Origin: Zhengitettix transpicula
Lineage: Eukaryota > Arthropoda > Insecta > Orthoptera > Tetrigidae
Direction: 5' to 3'
DNA: 64,000 nucleotides
Assembly (NCBI GenBank): GCA_037074705.1
Contig: CM073591.1
Span: forward strand, 75,622,532 to 75,686,531
A program made the translations under genes and the position numbers. Position 1 is the first letter of the stretch, and each line of letters begins with the position of its first letter. A model generated the notes under the pieces. That model did no database searches and was not told the origin of the DNA. It worked only from the letters and a program-made list of their open reading frames with translations. Shown here one piece after another: positions 25,199 through 38,130 of the stretch.

Positions 25199-26211
25199 TA
25201 CCACTGTCAACAAAAAGTAAGGTGAATTTATTTATAAAATATAAATTCTTTACTTATGACGTGGTGCATTATCGTGATGAAGGAACCAAGAGTTGTTCGC
25301 CCATAATTCCGGCCGTTTCAGACGAATAGCTTCACGCAAACGACGCACAACGCTCAAATAATATTCTTTGTTGACAGTTTGGCCCGGCGGAAGGAATTCA
25401 TAGTGCACACCACACCACGATAATCAAAGAAAACGGTCAACATGACCTTGATTTTCGATCGACTTTGCCGTGGTCTTTTCGGCCTTGCTTCACCTTTTGC
25501 ACGATATTTGATGGATTGGTCGGTGGTTTCAGGGTCGTATGCGTAAATCCAAGTCTCGCCTCCAGTAATGATGCATTTCAAGTGGTCCTGATAGTCAGAC
25601 AGCAAAGTTTCACACACATCCACGCGACGCTTTTTTTTCCACAAAATTGAGCGATTTTGGCACCAATCGAGACTTGACGCGTTTGAGACACAAAACATTC
25701 TTCAAAATGGTTTGGTCTGAGCCAAATGATATTCCAACACTATCAGCGAGATCTCTAATTGTCCTTCGACGATTTTCAAGCACCAAATCTTTGATTTTTT
25801 GGACGTGGCCCTCGTCGGTAGACGTTGATGGTCGTCCAGAGCGCGGTTCGTCTTCAACACGTTCTCGGCCCTCTTTGAACTCGTTGTTCCACTTATAAAA
25901 GATTTTTTGTGCCATAGTTTGATCACCAAAGGCAACATTTTCAACGTGTCCGCACAAGAATATTCGTTCCGCAAACAAAATTTGATGCAAGTTCTTTGCT
26001 CAACAAAATCACCCATTGCAAAAATCGAAAAATTCACTTTTGGTTGTTTACAAAAACACGTGTAACTCGGAGATAATTAAACCTTTTAACAAACAGACGC
26101 TTGGCAAATATTATAGACAGTCCTACGAACCTAGGGAAAAAATTTACCTGCCTTCCTAATACCCGGGAGTTTTAAATGACAATTTCACCTTACTTTTTGA
26201 TCACAGTGGTA
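25199..26211 (-). mobile_element. mariner element, copy 2, internally deleted (1013 bp)
   Basis: The same terminal inverted repeats as copy 1 and TA on both sides. Relative to copy 1 about 290 bp are missing next to the left terminus, removing the transposase C-terminus and third catalytic aspartate. With both termini kept, it has the form of a non-autonomous derivative. Confidence 0.92.
25250..26016 (-). pseudogene. mariner transposase pseudogene, deleted and with first catalytic Asp changed
   Basis: It starts MGDFVEQRTCIKF. The N-terminal DNA-binding part is better kept than in copy 1 (KWNNEFKEGRERVEDEPRSG, VLENRRRTIRDLADSVGIS). The first catalytic motif reads GGETWIYAYDPE instead of GDETW: the codon at 25558-25560 is Gly. 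Frameshifts lie near 25980, 25660 and 25390. The second aspartate region is at the deletion edge and the third is gone. Confidence 0.9.
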
Positions 26212-26279
26212 TGCTTGATTTCTGATAATTAGAGGTTGTCACTATTCAAGTCAAACCTTAAAAGTAGAAACTCTCTAAT

Positions 26280-26615
26280 TGAATATCGATACGGGGTCTC
26301 ATAGGGATCGCTTCTAAAACCGTTACTATTTCTACAATAAATAAATGACCTTCCGAATTAACGCAATTAATTTAGTTTTGATAGAAGACGACACAAACTT
26401 ATTAATAAGCGACAGTGACGTCCTCAATCTTCAAAATAAAGGTTATGATCTCATTTCATTACTGAAATCAGTTCAGATAAATTTCTCCTCAACTTTTAAG
26501 AAAAACAAAATTGTTAATTTTTCGTCCGATATCAGTAATGCTGAATTCGCGAACGGTCTTCAAGTAGACAGAAAATTACGATGGATTGAACATTTTAATG
26601 TTCTCAAGTAAATTT
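26280..26615 (+). pseudogene. LINE reverse transcriptase remnant (palm and thumb)
   Basis: Read with stops, RYGVS-GSLLKPLLFL-INDLP precedes the open frame 26345-26611, which has EDDTNLLISDSD at the catalytic box, LQNKGYDLISLLK, FKKNKIVNFSSD and DRKLRWIEHFNVLK. This order (PQGS, INDLP, ADDT, N-KT, G...D..L.W..H) is that of Jockey/CR1-type RTs. The box has lost its alanine, and both ends are missing. Confidence 0.65.
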
Positions 26616-26619
26616 AGGG

Positions 26620-28000
26620 ACCAAGAAGCGTGTAATTATAATCATGAGGTATGTAAATTCTAGAGACAACTAAAACCAACTTTGTTCGAATTCTTCGTTG
26701 TAAATTGAACCTGCTAAAATAATATTTATACTTCATTGAATCAAAATGTGGTTTCAACTTGTTTTTTTTATTCCATAGATTTAATGTAGATCCCATTTTT
26801 ATTATTTTTTTCATTATTAATATTTAAATATTTATAACACTCAGCTGATCCGCAATCGCTGACGGCACAAACAGCTGACTTGCGCATATTTACGTAATTT
26901 TTAATATATTTTCAATGAGAGTTTTTAATAATTACAAATTTAATATAGAAAACACTCAATTTGATTGCCGAATTGAAAATCAATTTTTTTTGGGCGCCAG
27001 TATACTTAATCCACAACTTTATATAATAAAATGTGTCTAATTCCGGGTTTTATGATTATAAAATGAGACACTTTATGCTCAAGTTAATACGGGCAATATG
27101 AAAATGATAAGCAAACACAGAACTCCTAACTTTGTTGTGCATGAAGGGCTTTATGAATTTATTTTACATAGATTTTGATATTTCCGGCGTCTTATGGTAT
27201 TTTTTAAAGTCCTTACACGTCTGCGCGACCACGCCGATCATGGGATAATGTAACCGCCACGTCGAGGGCCCAGCGCTGCTTGGTTCCACCCACTCGGAAG
27301 ATTCTGTGTGGCACCTACGGGGACGATCGTACACAGCAAACGAGCCCGTACAGGAAATCTGATCCAACAGGAAACCTGCAACTTAAAACTGAGTTCAGAA
27401 ACCAGTATTGCCACTTGAAGACAGCTCGTGTTCGAACAATCCCAACACTATTACTGTGGGTTTATAATGATGACGTCGGCAGTGACGGACGCGAGCTATC
27501 TCTGTCGAATCCAGTTACCGAAAGCCTCTCTAATTTGATTCTCGCCTGCTATCTTTGTCCTTCTGAAAATACACCCAATCACAAAATCTATTTTTGCTGT
27601 GGTATAAAATATTAGGTCAATAAAATTGTCCGACTCTGACAATGCAAGGATGAGCCGTTGTGTGTCCCAACAAAAATTATCTGTATCATCCACTTTTTCT
27701 AAATGACATACAGTACTTGATTACTCATTATTACAATTTTATAAATCTTACAATAAAACTTAATTAAATATGGAAATATTTAAATTCGCTATACCTATTA
27801 ATTATAATGCAGTAATCTCATGGGATCCCAAAGTTTGGTCGAAACATTGTTCTCCTTTTATTGCGCTTTTATGAGATGAAATTTTCTAATTTAATTAAAT
27901 TCAAGTTATTCAGATTTTTTGTATTTTATAACCACCTTTATCAACAGCAAAACCATAAATTCGATATGGCCGGTAAGGTTTTACGAACACCGTCACAATT
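26620..28000. other. No gene recognised
   Basis: Mixed sequence; a patch of higher GC at 27230-27500 has overlapping frames (27280-27615 plus, 27164-27367 minus) that I do not recognise. Confidence 0.25.
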
Positions 28001-29100
28001 GTCCGGCTGTGAAGTTGTGCCGCCGCCGCTGCCGCTGCCAGGCGCAAGTGGGCCGCCTTTCCCCGGCGACAAAAGCGTAATTTTACACAGCGACTCACAA
28101 AGAGATTTCACGGACCAAAAATGACAACCAATACAAGTGCCAAAGGGAGTACAGTTGGTTAGACTTCCTCCCAGCGGAAACCACAGGTACAATACTTCGT
28201 GGTGACGAGGTAAATAGTGCTTTCATACCGTAGCTGGAGGCTCTTTGATTTTTGACTCCGACCACAAAAGGGCCACAGGCACAGTTGATGAAAGAATCTT
28301 GAAGGGAACCACGTAGCTGAAAGAAACTATTGCAAATATTTACGGCAACAAAGGATTCACGAAGAGACTGTTTCTGTACCATCGTAACGGAACCGTCTCG
28401 CCTGTAACACACAGAATGATTATCTGATGATATTTCCAAAGATAATAGAGCACTGACAGTTGATTATATTGCGAGCCAAGACTATAGATTATATTAATAA
28501 TATATGATGAATATCAATAAAATAGGGAAGATAAAGAACAGAGAAAGGAAAGAATAAAAATAATGAGAACGGGCTGGATGATGTCGATTCCTTGAATCAC
28601 TGTTACGCACACACGTTGTACCGTCCTCCGTTACGCGCACACGCCAGCTCCAGTTGGCTCCATGAAATACGTACGTGAAGTGCCTGGGAAAGATACGTGT
28701 CACCCCGTCTCCCACTTGGAAACCTCGACCGGCCAGTCTCGCATCAGCAGTTCCCCTATTTCTCCACACCGGAGAACTCCCACGCACGGCTCACCCAGAT
28801 AACCCGGATCTTGACTGGATTTAAATAAAACTCTTTTACTTATAACAGGTGAAATATACAGGGAGGTTTCAGGGTAAACTATGGTACTATCAAAAATTAG
28901 TCGCCTGTGTTTCTGATGACAAGAGAAGATATAAACAGGATCACTCGCTCCGCACTCCATCGCCACACTTTCTCCACCAAAGCCGCGCCATTCAAAACGT
29001 TGACATTCATCTTCTATTAATCATAATCCCATCACACATCACCGTCACATGCAATACGGCAAAAACATTGAACGAGCAATCGGTTATATAGGCTAGAAAT
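28000..29100. other. GC-richer block with short frames on both strands, unclassified
   Basis: It contains a (CCG/CTG)-like stretch CCGCCGCCGCTGCCGCTGCC at 28020, and minus frames 28095-28439, 28494-28787 and 28700-28966. None resembles a known domain. It could be an old repeat or a noncoding exon region; the sequence does not decide. Confidence 0.25.
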
Positions 29101-29469
29101 TGGATGGACCAAGGCAGCCCATAACGGCCGGACTTTCTCCAGTCTTTGTGTTTGACCTAGAACATGTCACAAATAATTTTCCGAACATTATGCTTTCTGA
29201 AAAAAATACCATCCTATCCACGTCTTAAAACTGAAAATAAAACACTAAAAATATCATGTAGAATATAAATTAAAGGTTGCGAGCAGTACACAGGAGAGTT
29301 TGAAGAAATTAGATATGTAATATCGGTTTATCAACCGAGTCAACTGTTTATTAAAACACAGCGTTTCTGCAAAATTCATCACCACCGTCAAGACATCTAT
29401 CCAATTTCGATTAATTTATACAGTGCGGTCTAATCAGGGGGGCGAAGTGGAGCTAACTTTTCGTGTTGT

Positions 29470-29830
29470 GATAGGTTAAAATGTTAATCGACGATATTTG
29501 TGACCTGATGTCGGGATGATCGGATCCCATGCTGTGTTCGTTTGGAACCCGGAATCCCTGTTGGTAAGGTTCTTATGGCTCTTAATTTCGATGGCTTTCA
29601 TAAGAACACTATCCAGCCATTTTCTCGTGTAATTTGGAATCTTATTAATTTTAAAATCAACTTTGTGTTCTGTCGTCAGTGAATGTTCGGCCACCGCAGA
29701 TTTATCTGGTCGTTTCAGACGAATGTCTTTGGTGTCAATATAGCGCTGATCACCGTTCCGATATACTTCTGGCCACAGTTACAAGTGATATTATAAACCC
29801 CAGTTTTTTTAAATCCAATTGACTGAGCCC
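29470..29830 (-). pseudogene. GIY-YIG endonuclease fragment of a Penelope-like element (family P2)
   Basis: In Penelope-like retroelements a C-terminal GIY-YIG nuclease follows the RT. Here the minus strand reads KKTGVYNITCNCGQKYIG, the GIY-YIG core with the CxC motif, then degraded sequence, then the open frame 29476-29694 with AEHSLTTEHKVDF, LDSVLMKAIEIKSHKNLTNR and DSGFQTNTAWDPII, a typical PLE C-terminal layout. Frameshifts separate the pieces. The RT is absent. It differs from the P1 fragments at 52 and 55 kb. Confidence 0.75.
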
Positions 29831-29879
29831 AGCATTTATTTCCATTTCGATTGTGTCCGAAAAAACGTTTAAATGACAA

Positions 29880-30300
29880 GAGCACTTCCAATTTGTTTTA
29901 AGAAAAAATTGTTAAACTCAGTGCTACAGCACATAAATTAATTTAAGAACCTTCATAATAATTGTGTTTAACAGTGCAAATTTCTGTATAGATATAGAAA
30001 TATTTAAACTCGCTCCCGCTAATGCAGTCAACTGGCCACGTCCGTGCTATTCACTGCTACAACTCACAATATCTGTCTGTAATAAAAAAAATGCGCATGC
30101 GCAGTATCCCCTTATATCCTATCTGCAACACCCGTACAGCTCAACAAACTGCATGTTCGTGGAGCTACGGAGCTATGATAGTCGGCCGCATCAGACTGCA
30201 TAAGCAACGAAATCAAAATAAATTTGAGGCATTCAGTAATTAAAACTCTTATTTTAAAGGAGTTTATATTTTCAAAACAAAAATAGTACAGTTGTGTTTC
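29880..30300. other. No gene recognised
   Basis: Two overlapping short frames (29964-30203, 30022-30243) with no known domain; probably spurious. Confidence 0.25.
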
Positions 30301-30410
30301 TCTAGGCTCTTCTTAGCATCTGCCGAAAGGAACAAGGATGCCAGAAACGTTGTGGGTATAATAAACTTTTTTTTTGTCTGTATTGGCTATCTTTCTTCTT
30401 CAGTTTTTTC
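30290..30410 (+). repeat. Penelope-like terminal repeat fragment
   Basis: GTTGTGTTTCTCTAGGCTCT, CTTAGCATCTGCCGAAAGGA, GCCAGAAACGTTGTGG and TTGTCTGTATTGGCTATCTT match the right terminal repeat at 52.4-52.6 kb. Confidence 0.7.
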
Positions 30411-32843
30411 TATCAGAAGTAAATTTTTTTCATTTTAAAAATAGTATTCCTTCAATTTGGGTAGTATTTTTAATTATATCACAATTAAAGTTTTTTTAAA
30501 AAAAACTATTTAAAGCTATAGTGAATAAAATATTACTATCATGCATTACTTGTTAAAAAAACTAACTTTATTTAAAATATGTACGTACTAAAATACTTTT
30601 GATTTAGAATTGCATGCTAATTTACTCCTAAATTATTCCACTTTTAAAAATTAGACAATATTGGAAATGATTTAGTCAGAATTAGAAATGAAGCATATTA
30701 ATAGTCAATATGGTATCATTATCGGTATAGTAGTACTATTATTTTACATAGTAAACAACTGTTTCTTGTGTTAATGTAGCTCATAACTTAAAATAGTTAC
30801 AAGCTGCCAATGGAAAAACCTACAATATTTTATTAAATCTGAAAGTCTAAGTTAATTAAATTAAAAATGAATTGCCAAATAGAAAATTACGAGGTTTTCA
30901 TAAAAACTAAAACAAACTCTGAGAACATATCAGATGTTTGCATAAATTATACCTTAATAAATGTTTCATCATGCAGAAAATAATAGTTAAGATAAGGAAA
31001 TATCCATTCTGTTAGCAACAAAACCAATTTCTAAAAATTAATAATTTTACCAGTTTCTATGTATAAATATAAAGTAGACTGCTTTGTAAACAACAATATA
31101 GATTAACAGATTTTCTTCTAAAATTATATATTTATTTCATTTGATATAGAGTATTCACTCACATAATACAAGAACTTCTGACAACATACACCTGCCCCAT
31201 TGCAGATTAAACGGGTGCCGAGAAATAAAAGGAATTCCATAGGTTTTAAGACCAATGAAAAAAAGCAAGTACAACAATTTTGCTATTACTTCATAGATAA
31301 CTTCATAGCTACCAAATTACATTAGCCCATCTAGCTTAATATATATTATTATATATACTATAAAAAGAAAGTGTAACATTTCATATTAACCTCATTTTTA
31401 TTACCCATTCAAGTAAATTTTAAGTTCTTTACAACTTGTTTGATACATTTTGTATGTCTAGTGAACCAATAAAGTATTATTTTTATTAATTTATGTACCT
31501 CAGGCTTTGGATATGAAGAATGTGGTGAGAAATTAGCAATTTAAACTGAAAAACAGTTTATCAATATTTACTGTAACCATGATTGATGCACTTTAGTAAC
31601 AGAAACTGTTATCTGTATCTAAATTTGAAAGAATCCAACTTTAGACATTTCAATGAGTCAGTTGTTTCACATTGAAAATTTTAATAGTATTATAAAATAT
31701 AAATGACAATATTTCTTTTACTTCAATATTTACTTAAATTTGATATTGGGAAGTAAAAAAAGGAAACAGAATGATAACTTCTACTCTCCTACTATGTTGA
31801 TAAGAGGCAATAATAAATAATTTTTCAAAGTAAATTGTGGTTGTTTCATTGCCATTTGTTTAATATTAGCTAATCAATTCCAGGATCAATAATTCTCAAC
31901 TTCATATAGTCTTTTTAATGAATTAAGTAGTTACTTTTCTAATCACCAAACAATTATTTATTTTTTAAAATATCATTATTTGCCATTTCTTCATAATTTT
32001 TTGGATTCGGTTCAGTTTATTCAAAACAAATAACTCAGTTAACACATTTCTCATTGAATGTTGTGTATCTTTAAAAAATTATATATATTAAAGTAATTGA
32101 TATTTAAAAGCAATTGTTAAATGAAAATAGGAATTTAATTAAGATTCACATTTTCTATAATAATATATACTTGCTATAACTTTAATTCATGATTACAATA
32201 AAATCACTTTTTTACATATTTACATAGAATTTATACAAACCCATTCACTTTTTTTAACAGTTCAATAATAATAAATTAATTTAGTATTTACATTTTTCAA
32301 TGTGATGTTCCATACATAATTTTGTAGATCTGACATAGATTTTCGTAATATATATTGCACCAATTTAATGTTTATTTCATTTTTTTGTCTTTGACGACAG
32401 TGAAAATTTAAAATTTCAAGAATTGTTTAAATAAAATACATACAATTAAAATTATCACAGGAATAGAAATAAAAATGGTAAAATAGTAGAAATGAAATTG
32501 TTTTATAAAATAATCACCATTACTAATATTCTAAAACATTTGCTTAAAAAAGACACTGAAATGTAGATGTGTTTAATGATAATGTTTCACTTCTATTACT
32601 TAGATTTTCAGTTGTGAAAATTTTTCTTTGCAAATTTCAACATGTTTCAATATCACTTTATCTACAGACCAACAAAATTGGTGTGATATTATATATCAAA
32701 GTGTACAGGAAAATATGAATTATAACTCATCATAAATACTAAAATAGTATTGCTTTAAATATTACTTTTGTTCTACTCTCAAAATGTTATCAACAACCTC
32801 AGTGAAAATGAAATTAAAATAATTATGCATATATACATTAATA
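30410..32843 (-). other. Very AT-rich sequence downstream of the V-ATPase stop; probable 3' UTR and flank
   Basis: There is no coding signal in this block. It probably contains the 3' UTR of the V-ATPase gene. Many AATAAA-like signals occur on the minus strand, so the poly(A) site cannot be chosen from sequence alone. Confidence 0.4.
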
Positions 32844-32943
32844 CTATCCATCAGAAGGCTCTTCTTCATCAAGAATATTCTTAAATGAATAGGGCTGGAA
32901 TGCATATCCTGCACCAGTGAAAAATTTGCTCATGAACTCAATC
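32844..32943 (-). CDS. Vha100: Subunit a coding exon 15 and stop codon
   Basis: It encodes [20 protein letters not shown] and [12 protein letters not shown], then TAG. This is the usual C-terminal tail (the human form ends in a similar F-x-PFSF segment). The acceptor is TTTCAG. Confidence 0.95.
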
Positions 32944-35900
32944 CTGAAACAAAAAATGATTAATCATAAAGTTTGCAATATATTATAGAAATCCATTTCA
33001 GTTGTGATTATTTTACATCAGTAAATTAATTTATGTTAATCTAGAGATGACAATTCAGTTTAAACATGTCATAATTAAGACATATCATACATTTTAGCAT
33101 AACTATACATGCTTTAAAATAAAGGGCAAAGTAATTATTACTTTGGACCACTTTAAAATGCTTATACATTAGTTACCATTTTTAAATATGTGTGCAGATA
33201 ACTTAACAAAACTTGAACACATTTTGTTACAATTTTTTAAGAGTTTTTATAAACACACTTTCAAACAAATTTTTATTATCTACTTTTCTTGTAAGTAATA
33301 AGCATGTCATCTTGAATTTGTTTAAATAACTGGTCTTTACTGTACAATGATCAATTTGTGTGCTCTAATAATAAAGTTTTTGTTTGTAGCCACATAATAT
33401 TGTTACTATTTGAGATAATATGATATGTGGAAGTAAATCAATGGTGCGTTAAGTGAGATGAATAATTGAAAACCCATACCAATGTAATCTAAGCGTGTGT
33501 AAAAATGCAGAAAGTCCTTCCATCAATACAAGAATGGCAATAGTCAATGCAGCCCAAATACCAAATGCTGCATATAAAATAACAGCACCATAATATTTAT
33601 CATATACTAATCCTTGATGAAGAACCATATTCCAAAGTACTTCAGACAGTTCTAAAATATAAAGAAATAAAAACATAAGTATAATGAGATCAGGCTATAA
33701 AAGGTAACAACCCTTAATTAAATTAAAATAGTTTTTCTTTTCATGAATAGTACATTATATAGAATGCTAACAAATATATTTTTTATGTACTTGGCTCCCA
33801 CTTGGAAGATTGCATCACATTTGATTTTCCTTAATCTGCAGTAAAGTGTATAAATAACATATTGTTAAGTAAATTTTTCATTTTTACAATCAATGCTAAA
33901 TATACTTTCTTATGTGTTTGAGAGAAGAGGTGCTTCATTAAAGTGAAAGTTGCAATTGTTTGACGATACTAACTAGCACTATCACTTATGATACACTTCT
34001 TTGGTTTCTGATTAATATAAGTTTTAATTTAAACTTATCAACTAGTAAAAATTTTATACTTACGTCCATGAGCAAGTGACAATGCCCACAATCGCAAATA
34101 TGATGCTGTGTGAGAAATTGTACTTAAAACATATTCAATAGTGTGAATTGCTTGGTGAATAAAAACTTCTGACATTGGTTCTTCCTCTTCCTCCTTATGA
34201 CTGTTTACAGCTGATGAAGCATGGTCAGGAGGTGATTGATATTGTAGTTCTCCTTCTGGTTGCATTTCAAGAGCTTGATTCACATCACCATTTTCTGATA
34301 CAACTGTAAGCTTTAACAAAAAATAAACTATCAAAATACAGTTTCAGACATCAATTTGAGTGTTTCTATATTTATGTCTATGAATCATATTCATAAGATA
34401 ACTTTCTCATTATTTGATATTATATTTTTTTGTTGAACTAATTATTGTTTTTTAAAAAAATTGATGGATCTGTATAATAAACATATGATTTGGTGAAATT
34501 GTACTTTATTGTATATTAGCATTATCAGCAGTTTGTTTCATGGTTTCTATTCAAGTACGTTATATGATTGATTTATATGAAATTACTATTCATTCACTTT
34601 ATAAATGTAATTGTAATTAAACAAAACAGAGAAAAATCAGAATATATTTTTATATTATGTTACATAACTTTCAAATAATTCTTTATGTGAAACAATCCTC
34701 ATGTAGATAATTTATTGTTGCACTTAATATCTCAAATTTTCTATCACTTTCATAGAACTTATAAACACATAACTTTTTCCATACTTCATTTTACCATCAT
34801 GATATTCAATAATATTTTTTACTCATTAATTTCAATAAATTATCTAAACCAACTGTCTTAGAAATTTCAAAATCAAATAAACACCATAGACTATGTAAAG
34901 AGAGGCATTAAAAATGTAATGAATAACTAAATTAAAATGACATATCTGCTATGTCTTGCAATTATGAAGTGTGTTCTATCTGAAGATATATGAAAATTTT
35001 CTATCCAGAAATCCATATGGAGCTCAGATTATAAAGTGTCCAAAATCCTAAGATTTTATACGAAAGGAACATATATTAAAAGAAGAAATTTTGAAACTTT
35101 TGTCATAGGTGCAGAATGTTGTTCAATAAATTCAAAAGTAATATTTTTTAAATTTACAGTCATATATTCAATTTTATTACATGAAAAACTGGTAAAGAGT
35201 TGGAGAATAAAAACTTTTTATTGGGTAAGTTTAATAGATCTTTCAATAGTTATAATATTTGGAAATAAGGTATTTTATTGATATTTTGTAACTTTACCAT
35301 TTAATGTTCATATTTGAGAATGAACTAAGAAAAGGAATAAGAGAAATAGACTTTCACTTAAATAAACAAATGCTATTGTAATTTTAGCATCAAATTACAT
35401 TTATAATTAATTAATTCACATTACCTCAAAATGCGTAGACATATATATTAATTGGATACTTAATGAAACACGAGTTGTTTGACAATACTTTTACATTCAG
35501 TTCAAATAAAGAATAAAATACATCATAAAATAAATATTTTTATTTCTATAATTATATACAAAAGTATTATTGAAAATCAATTAAACTAATGAAGACTTAC
35601 GACATATGATGGCTTTTTTTTCCTTAGACACATTATGTACAAAGGTTTTCCTAGTAACATAACTGGAATGCAAGCTAGTGAAACGAAAACTAGAATTTGT
35701 TGCAAAAGAGCTTGACCTTCAAACATAAACACTTTATTACAACCATCTACTGGTTTTTGATCTCCTTTGAAAAGAAGCATGTTGATAAATGTAATCAGGA
35801 CTGAAGGAGCACAGCGTTCACTTGTCTGTAAAACTATAAAAATTATGAATAAGTACATTTTTAGTTTAACATTATAAAATAGTATTTCATTTTATAAGTT

Positions 35901-37014
35901 AAGAAACTATTAAGATGATGACATAGAAGTTATCATATCTTATATTCCTCTGTCAAGAAACTGCCTTGTGGCTAGACAATTGTGATTTATTTGTGCAACA
36001 TACCTATTGACTTAAACATGGAAAGGTAATCTAATTGTGGGCTCAAATTTTCATTGTCAGTTAAGGACGTACCATTCATTTTTTAAAAATCACTTTAGCT
36101 AATTTATTTTCTACTCATCATTCAACTTTTGCACATGTGCCAACAACCAAATCTATACGCAATTAATTAAACATTTTAAGTAAATTATACCATTCATTTG
36201 GTTCCAAATCATGTAGTGATTTATAAAAATAGTATTGCTTATAAATGAAAAATAATATAATATATCTGAAATAGCATAGGTTAGATTATGTAAGCTGGAA
36301 GAAACTATGGTTCATAGATACAACCCTTCTCAACTTGTGTAATTAGGTCATCAAAAACTATGAATATTGTCAAGTTCAGATCTCATTTCTTCTAGGAATA
36401 CATATTTATTAAATGCCTAAATCTTATGAAATAATGGCATAATTATAGTTTGTCATTTGTTATATGATTACAATTAACAGAGCCACCTATTTTATATTTG
36501 AAACATTTGGAATATATACAATTGACCAATGCTATATTATTTTACAGATGATTATGGCCAAATGGCTGAAAGCTTCTTTATAATGTTATCACTGTGACTA
36601 AATTTTAAATAGAAATATAAAAGCTAGAGGACTGGAATGGCTGTTTTTAATTGTGAAGCTAATTTTCTGGTCTATATATATATATATATATATATACAAT
36701 ATTAGGAGAATCCATTTAAGGAATTAATTCACATTCAAACTTGGATAGTGACGAAGGATAGAAATAAATAGGAGAAATAGGAGGATTGCGCTTTATTTGA
36801 ATTCATATGCTCGGGCGAAGAATTACGCACATAGAAAAGCATATGTTCAAAGCAGAGAGAAGGATGGAAGAAGAAGGAAAGACTGAAAATATTTGACCCA
36901 GGCGGGACTTGAACCCACGTATTCTGCTTAGTACACAGACGCCTTAACCATCTCGGCCACCGGGTCAAGTTCCCGACCAGGCAAATATAGACAGTCTTAT
37001 TGTGGACAATTAAT

Positions 37015-37053
<39 letters not shown>

Positions 37054-37278
37054 TTGAGGAATGGATAGAGTAGAGGGAATGAAGTATTAGGAGCTTCCAT
37101 TAAGGAATAAATACAATATTAGGAGAATCCATTTAAGGAATTAATTCACACATCCTTCTCTCTGCTTTGAACATATGCTTTTCTATGTGCGTAATTCTTC
37201 GCCCGAGCATATGAATTCAAATAAAGCGCAATCCTCCTATTTCTCCTATTTATTTCTATCCTTCGTCACTATCCAAGT

Positions 37279-37344
<66 letters not shown>

Positions 37345-38084
37345 TTTAATCGGTTATATGAGTTAAAAGTTTTAATAATGGTCATATATTTTAACAGGAA
37401 TTATGCAAAATAAATAATTTTTAAGTTAAATGTTCTACTACATGTTTTTGGTCTTGGCCTAGGGCCAGTATTAGGTGACATACAAATCAAATCATGGTCA
37501 CCCTAGTGCAAGGACTGAAATATTGGTGTAATTATTTAACTTCAAAATATTTATTTTATATCATGTCTGTTAAAAGCTGTGACTGTTTATAAAACTTTTA
37601 AAATATAATGGCATATTAAACTTGAATTCCCCTGAATTTCTTCAAATAAAAAGCTTCACCTGAGCTTGATTCTTTTATTGATTAGAAGTGTGCAGATATT
37701 ATTATAATGATATATTCAAAACAATCAAATTCTTGAAAACATAAATAAATACAGCATTTTACTATATCATCATGTTTTTTTACATGCTACCTAACATTTT
37801 TGCATTTTGTTTTTTTCTCTTCATTGACTAATTAAAACAAAATAATGAAAAGTAATACTTACGATTGTCAGCACTGTAAAGAACCCATTTCAAGAACATA
37901 AGTGCAACCATGTAGCCAAACAGAAGAACCAGAAATATAAACTGAGGTAAAAATTCCAGAAATATGCTTGAATAATTACGAAAGTGCCTGAAAAAAACTT
38001 TCATTTGTATTACAATAATACATTATTAATATAAAGATAGTTTAATTGTATAAATAGATATTTTTATAATATTTATATAACTCA

Positions 38085-38130
<46 letters not shown>

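Larger units (their letters stand above)
36697..37075 (-). mobile_element. tRNA-derived SINE family S1, copy 1 (in V-ATPase intron)
   Basis: On the minus strand a leader with a 34-bp A run (T run on plus, 37018-37051) and GTCCACAATAAGACTGTCTA is followed by the tRNA-like head, then CTCTCTGCTTTGAACATATG, CGAGCATATGAATTC and a tail ending GGATTCTCCTAATATT before (TA)n. A second copy is at 46505-46865. It sits antisense-free within the intron, in the same orientation as the host gene. Confidence 0.8.
36733..37284. repeat. Perfect inverted repeat, 134-bp arms
   Basis: Arms 36733-36866 and 37151-37284 are exact reverse complements over 134 bases, with a 284-bp spacer. Both arms are the tail of SINE S1. 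A direct repeat of about 37 bp (AATATTAGGAGAATCCATTT then AAGGAATTAATTCACA) precedes each arm at about 36698 and 37105. Confidence 0.93.

Noticed and set aside
28849..29091. Host gene exons in the GC-richer block 28.0-29.1 kb
   Set aside because: Several short frames on both strands but no recognisable domain, and no splice sites that join them consistently.
35826..35858. Start of V-ATPase exon 12 at the TACAG acceptor
   Set aside because: With the phase left by exon 11 it would give an immediate stop; the TATAG acceptor at 35834 keeps the frame.
36893..36966. Functional tRNA gene (anticodon ACT)
   Set aside because: It lies within a dispersed SINE with a second diverged copy at 46.6 kb, and lacks the long variable arm of a serine tRNA.
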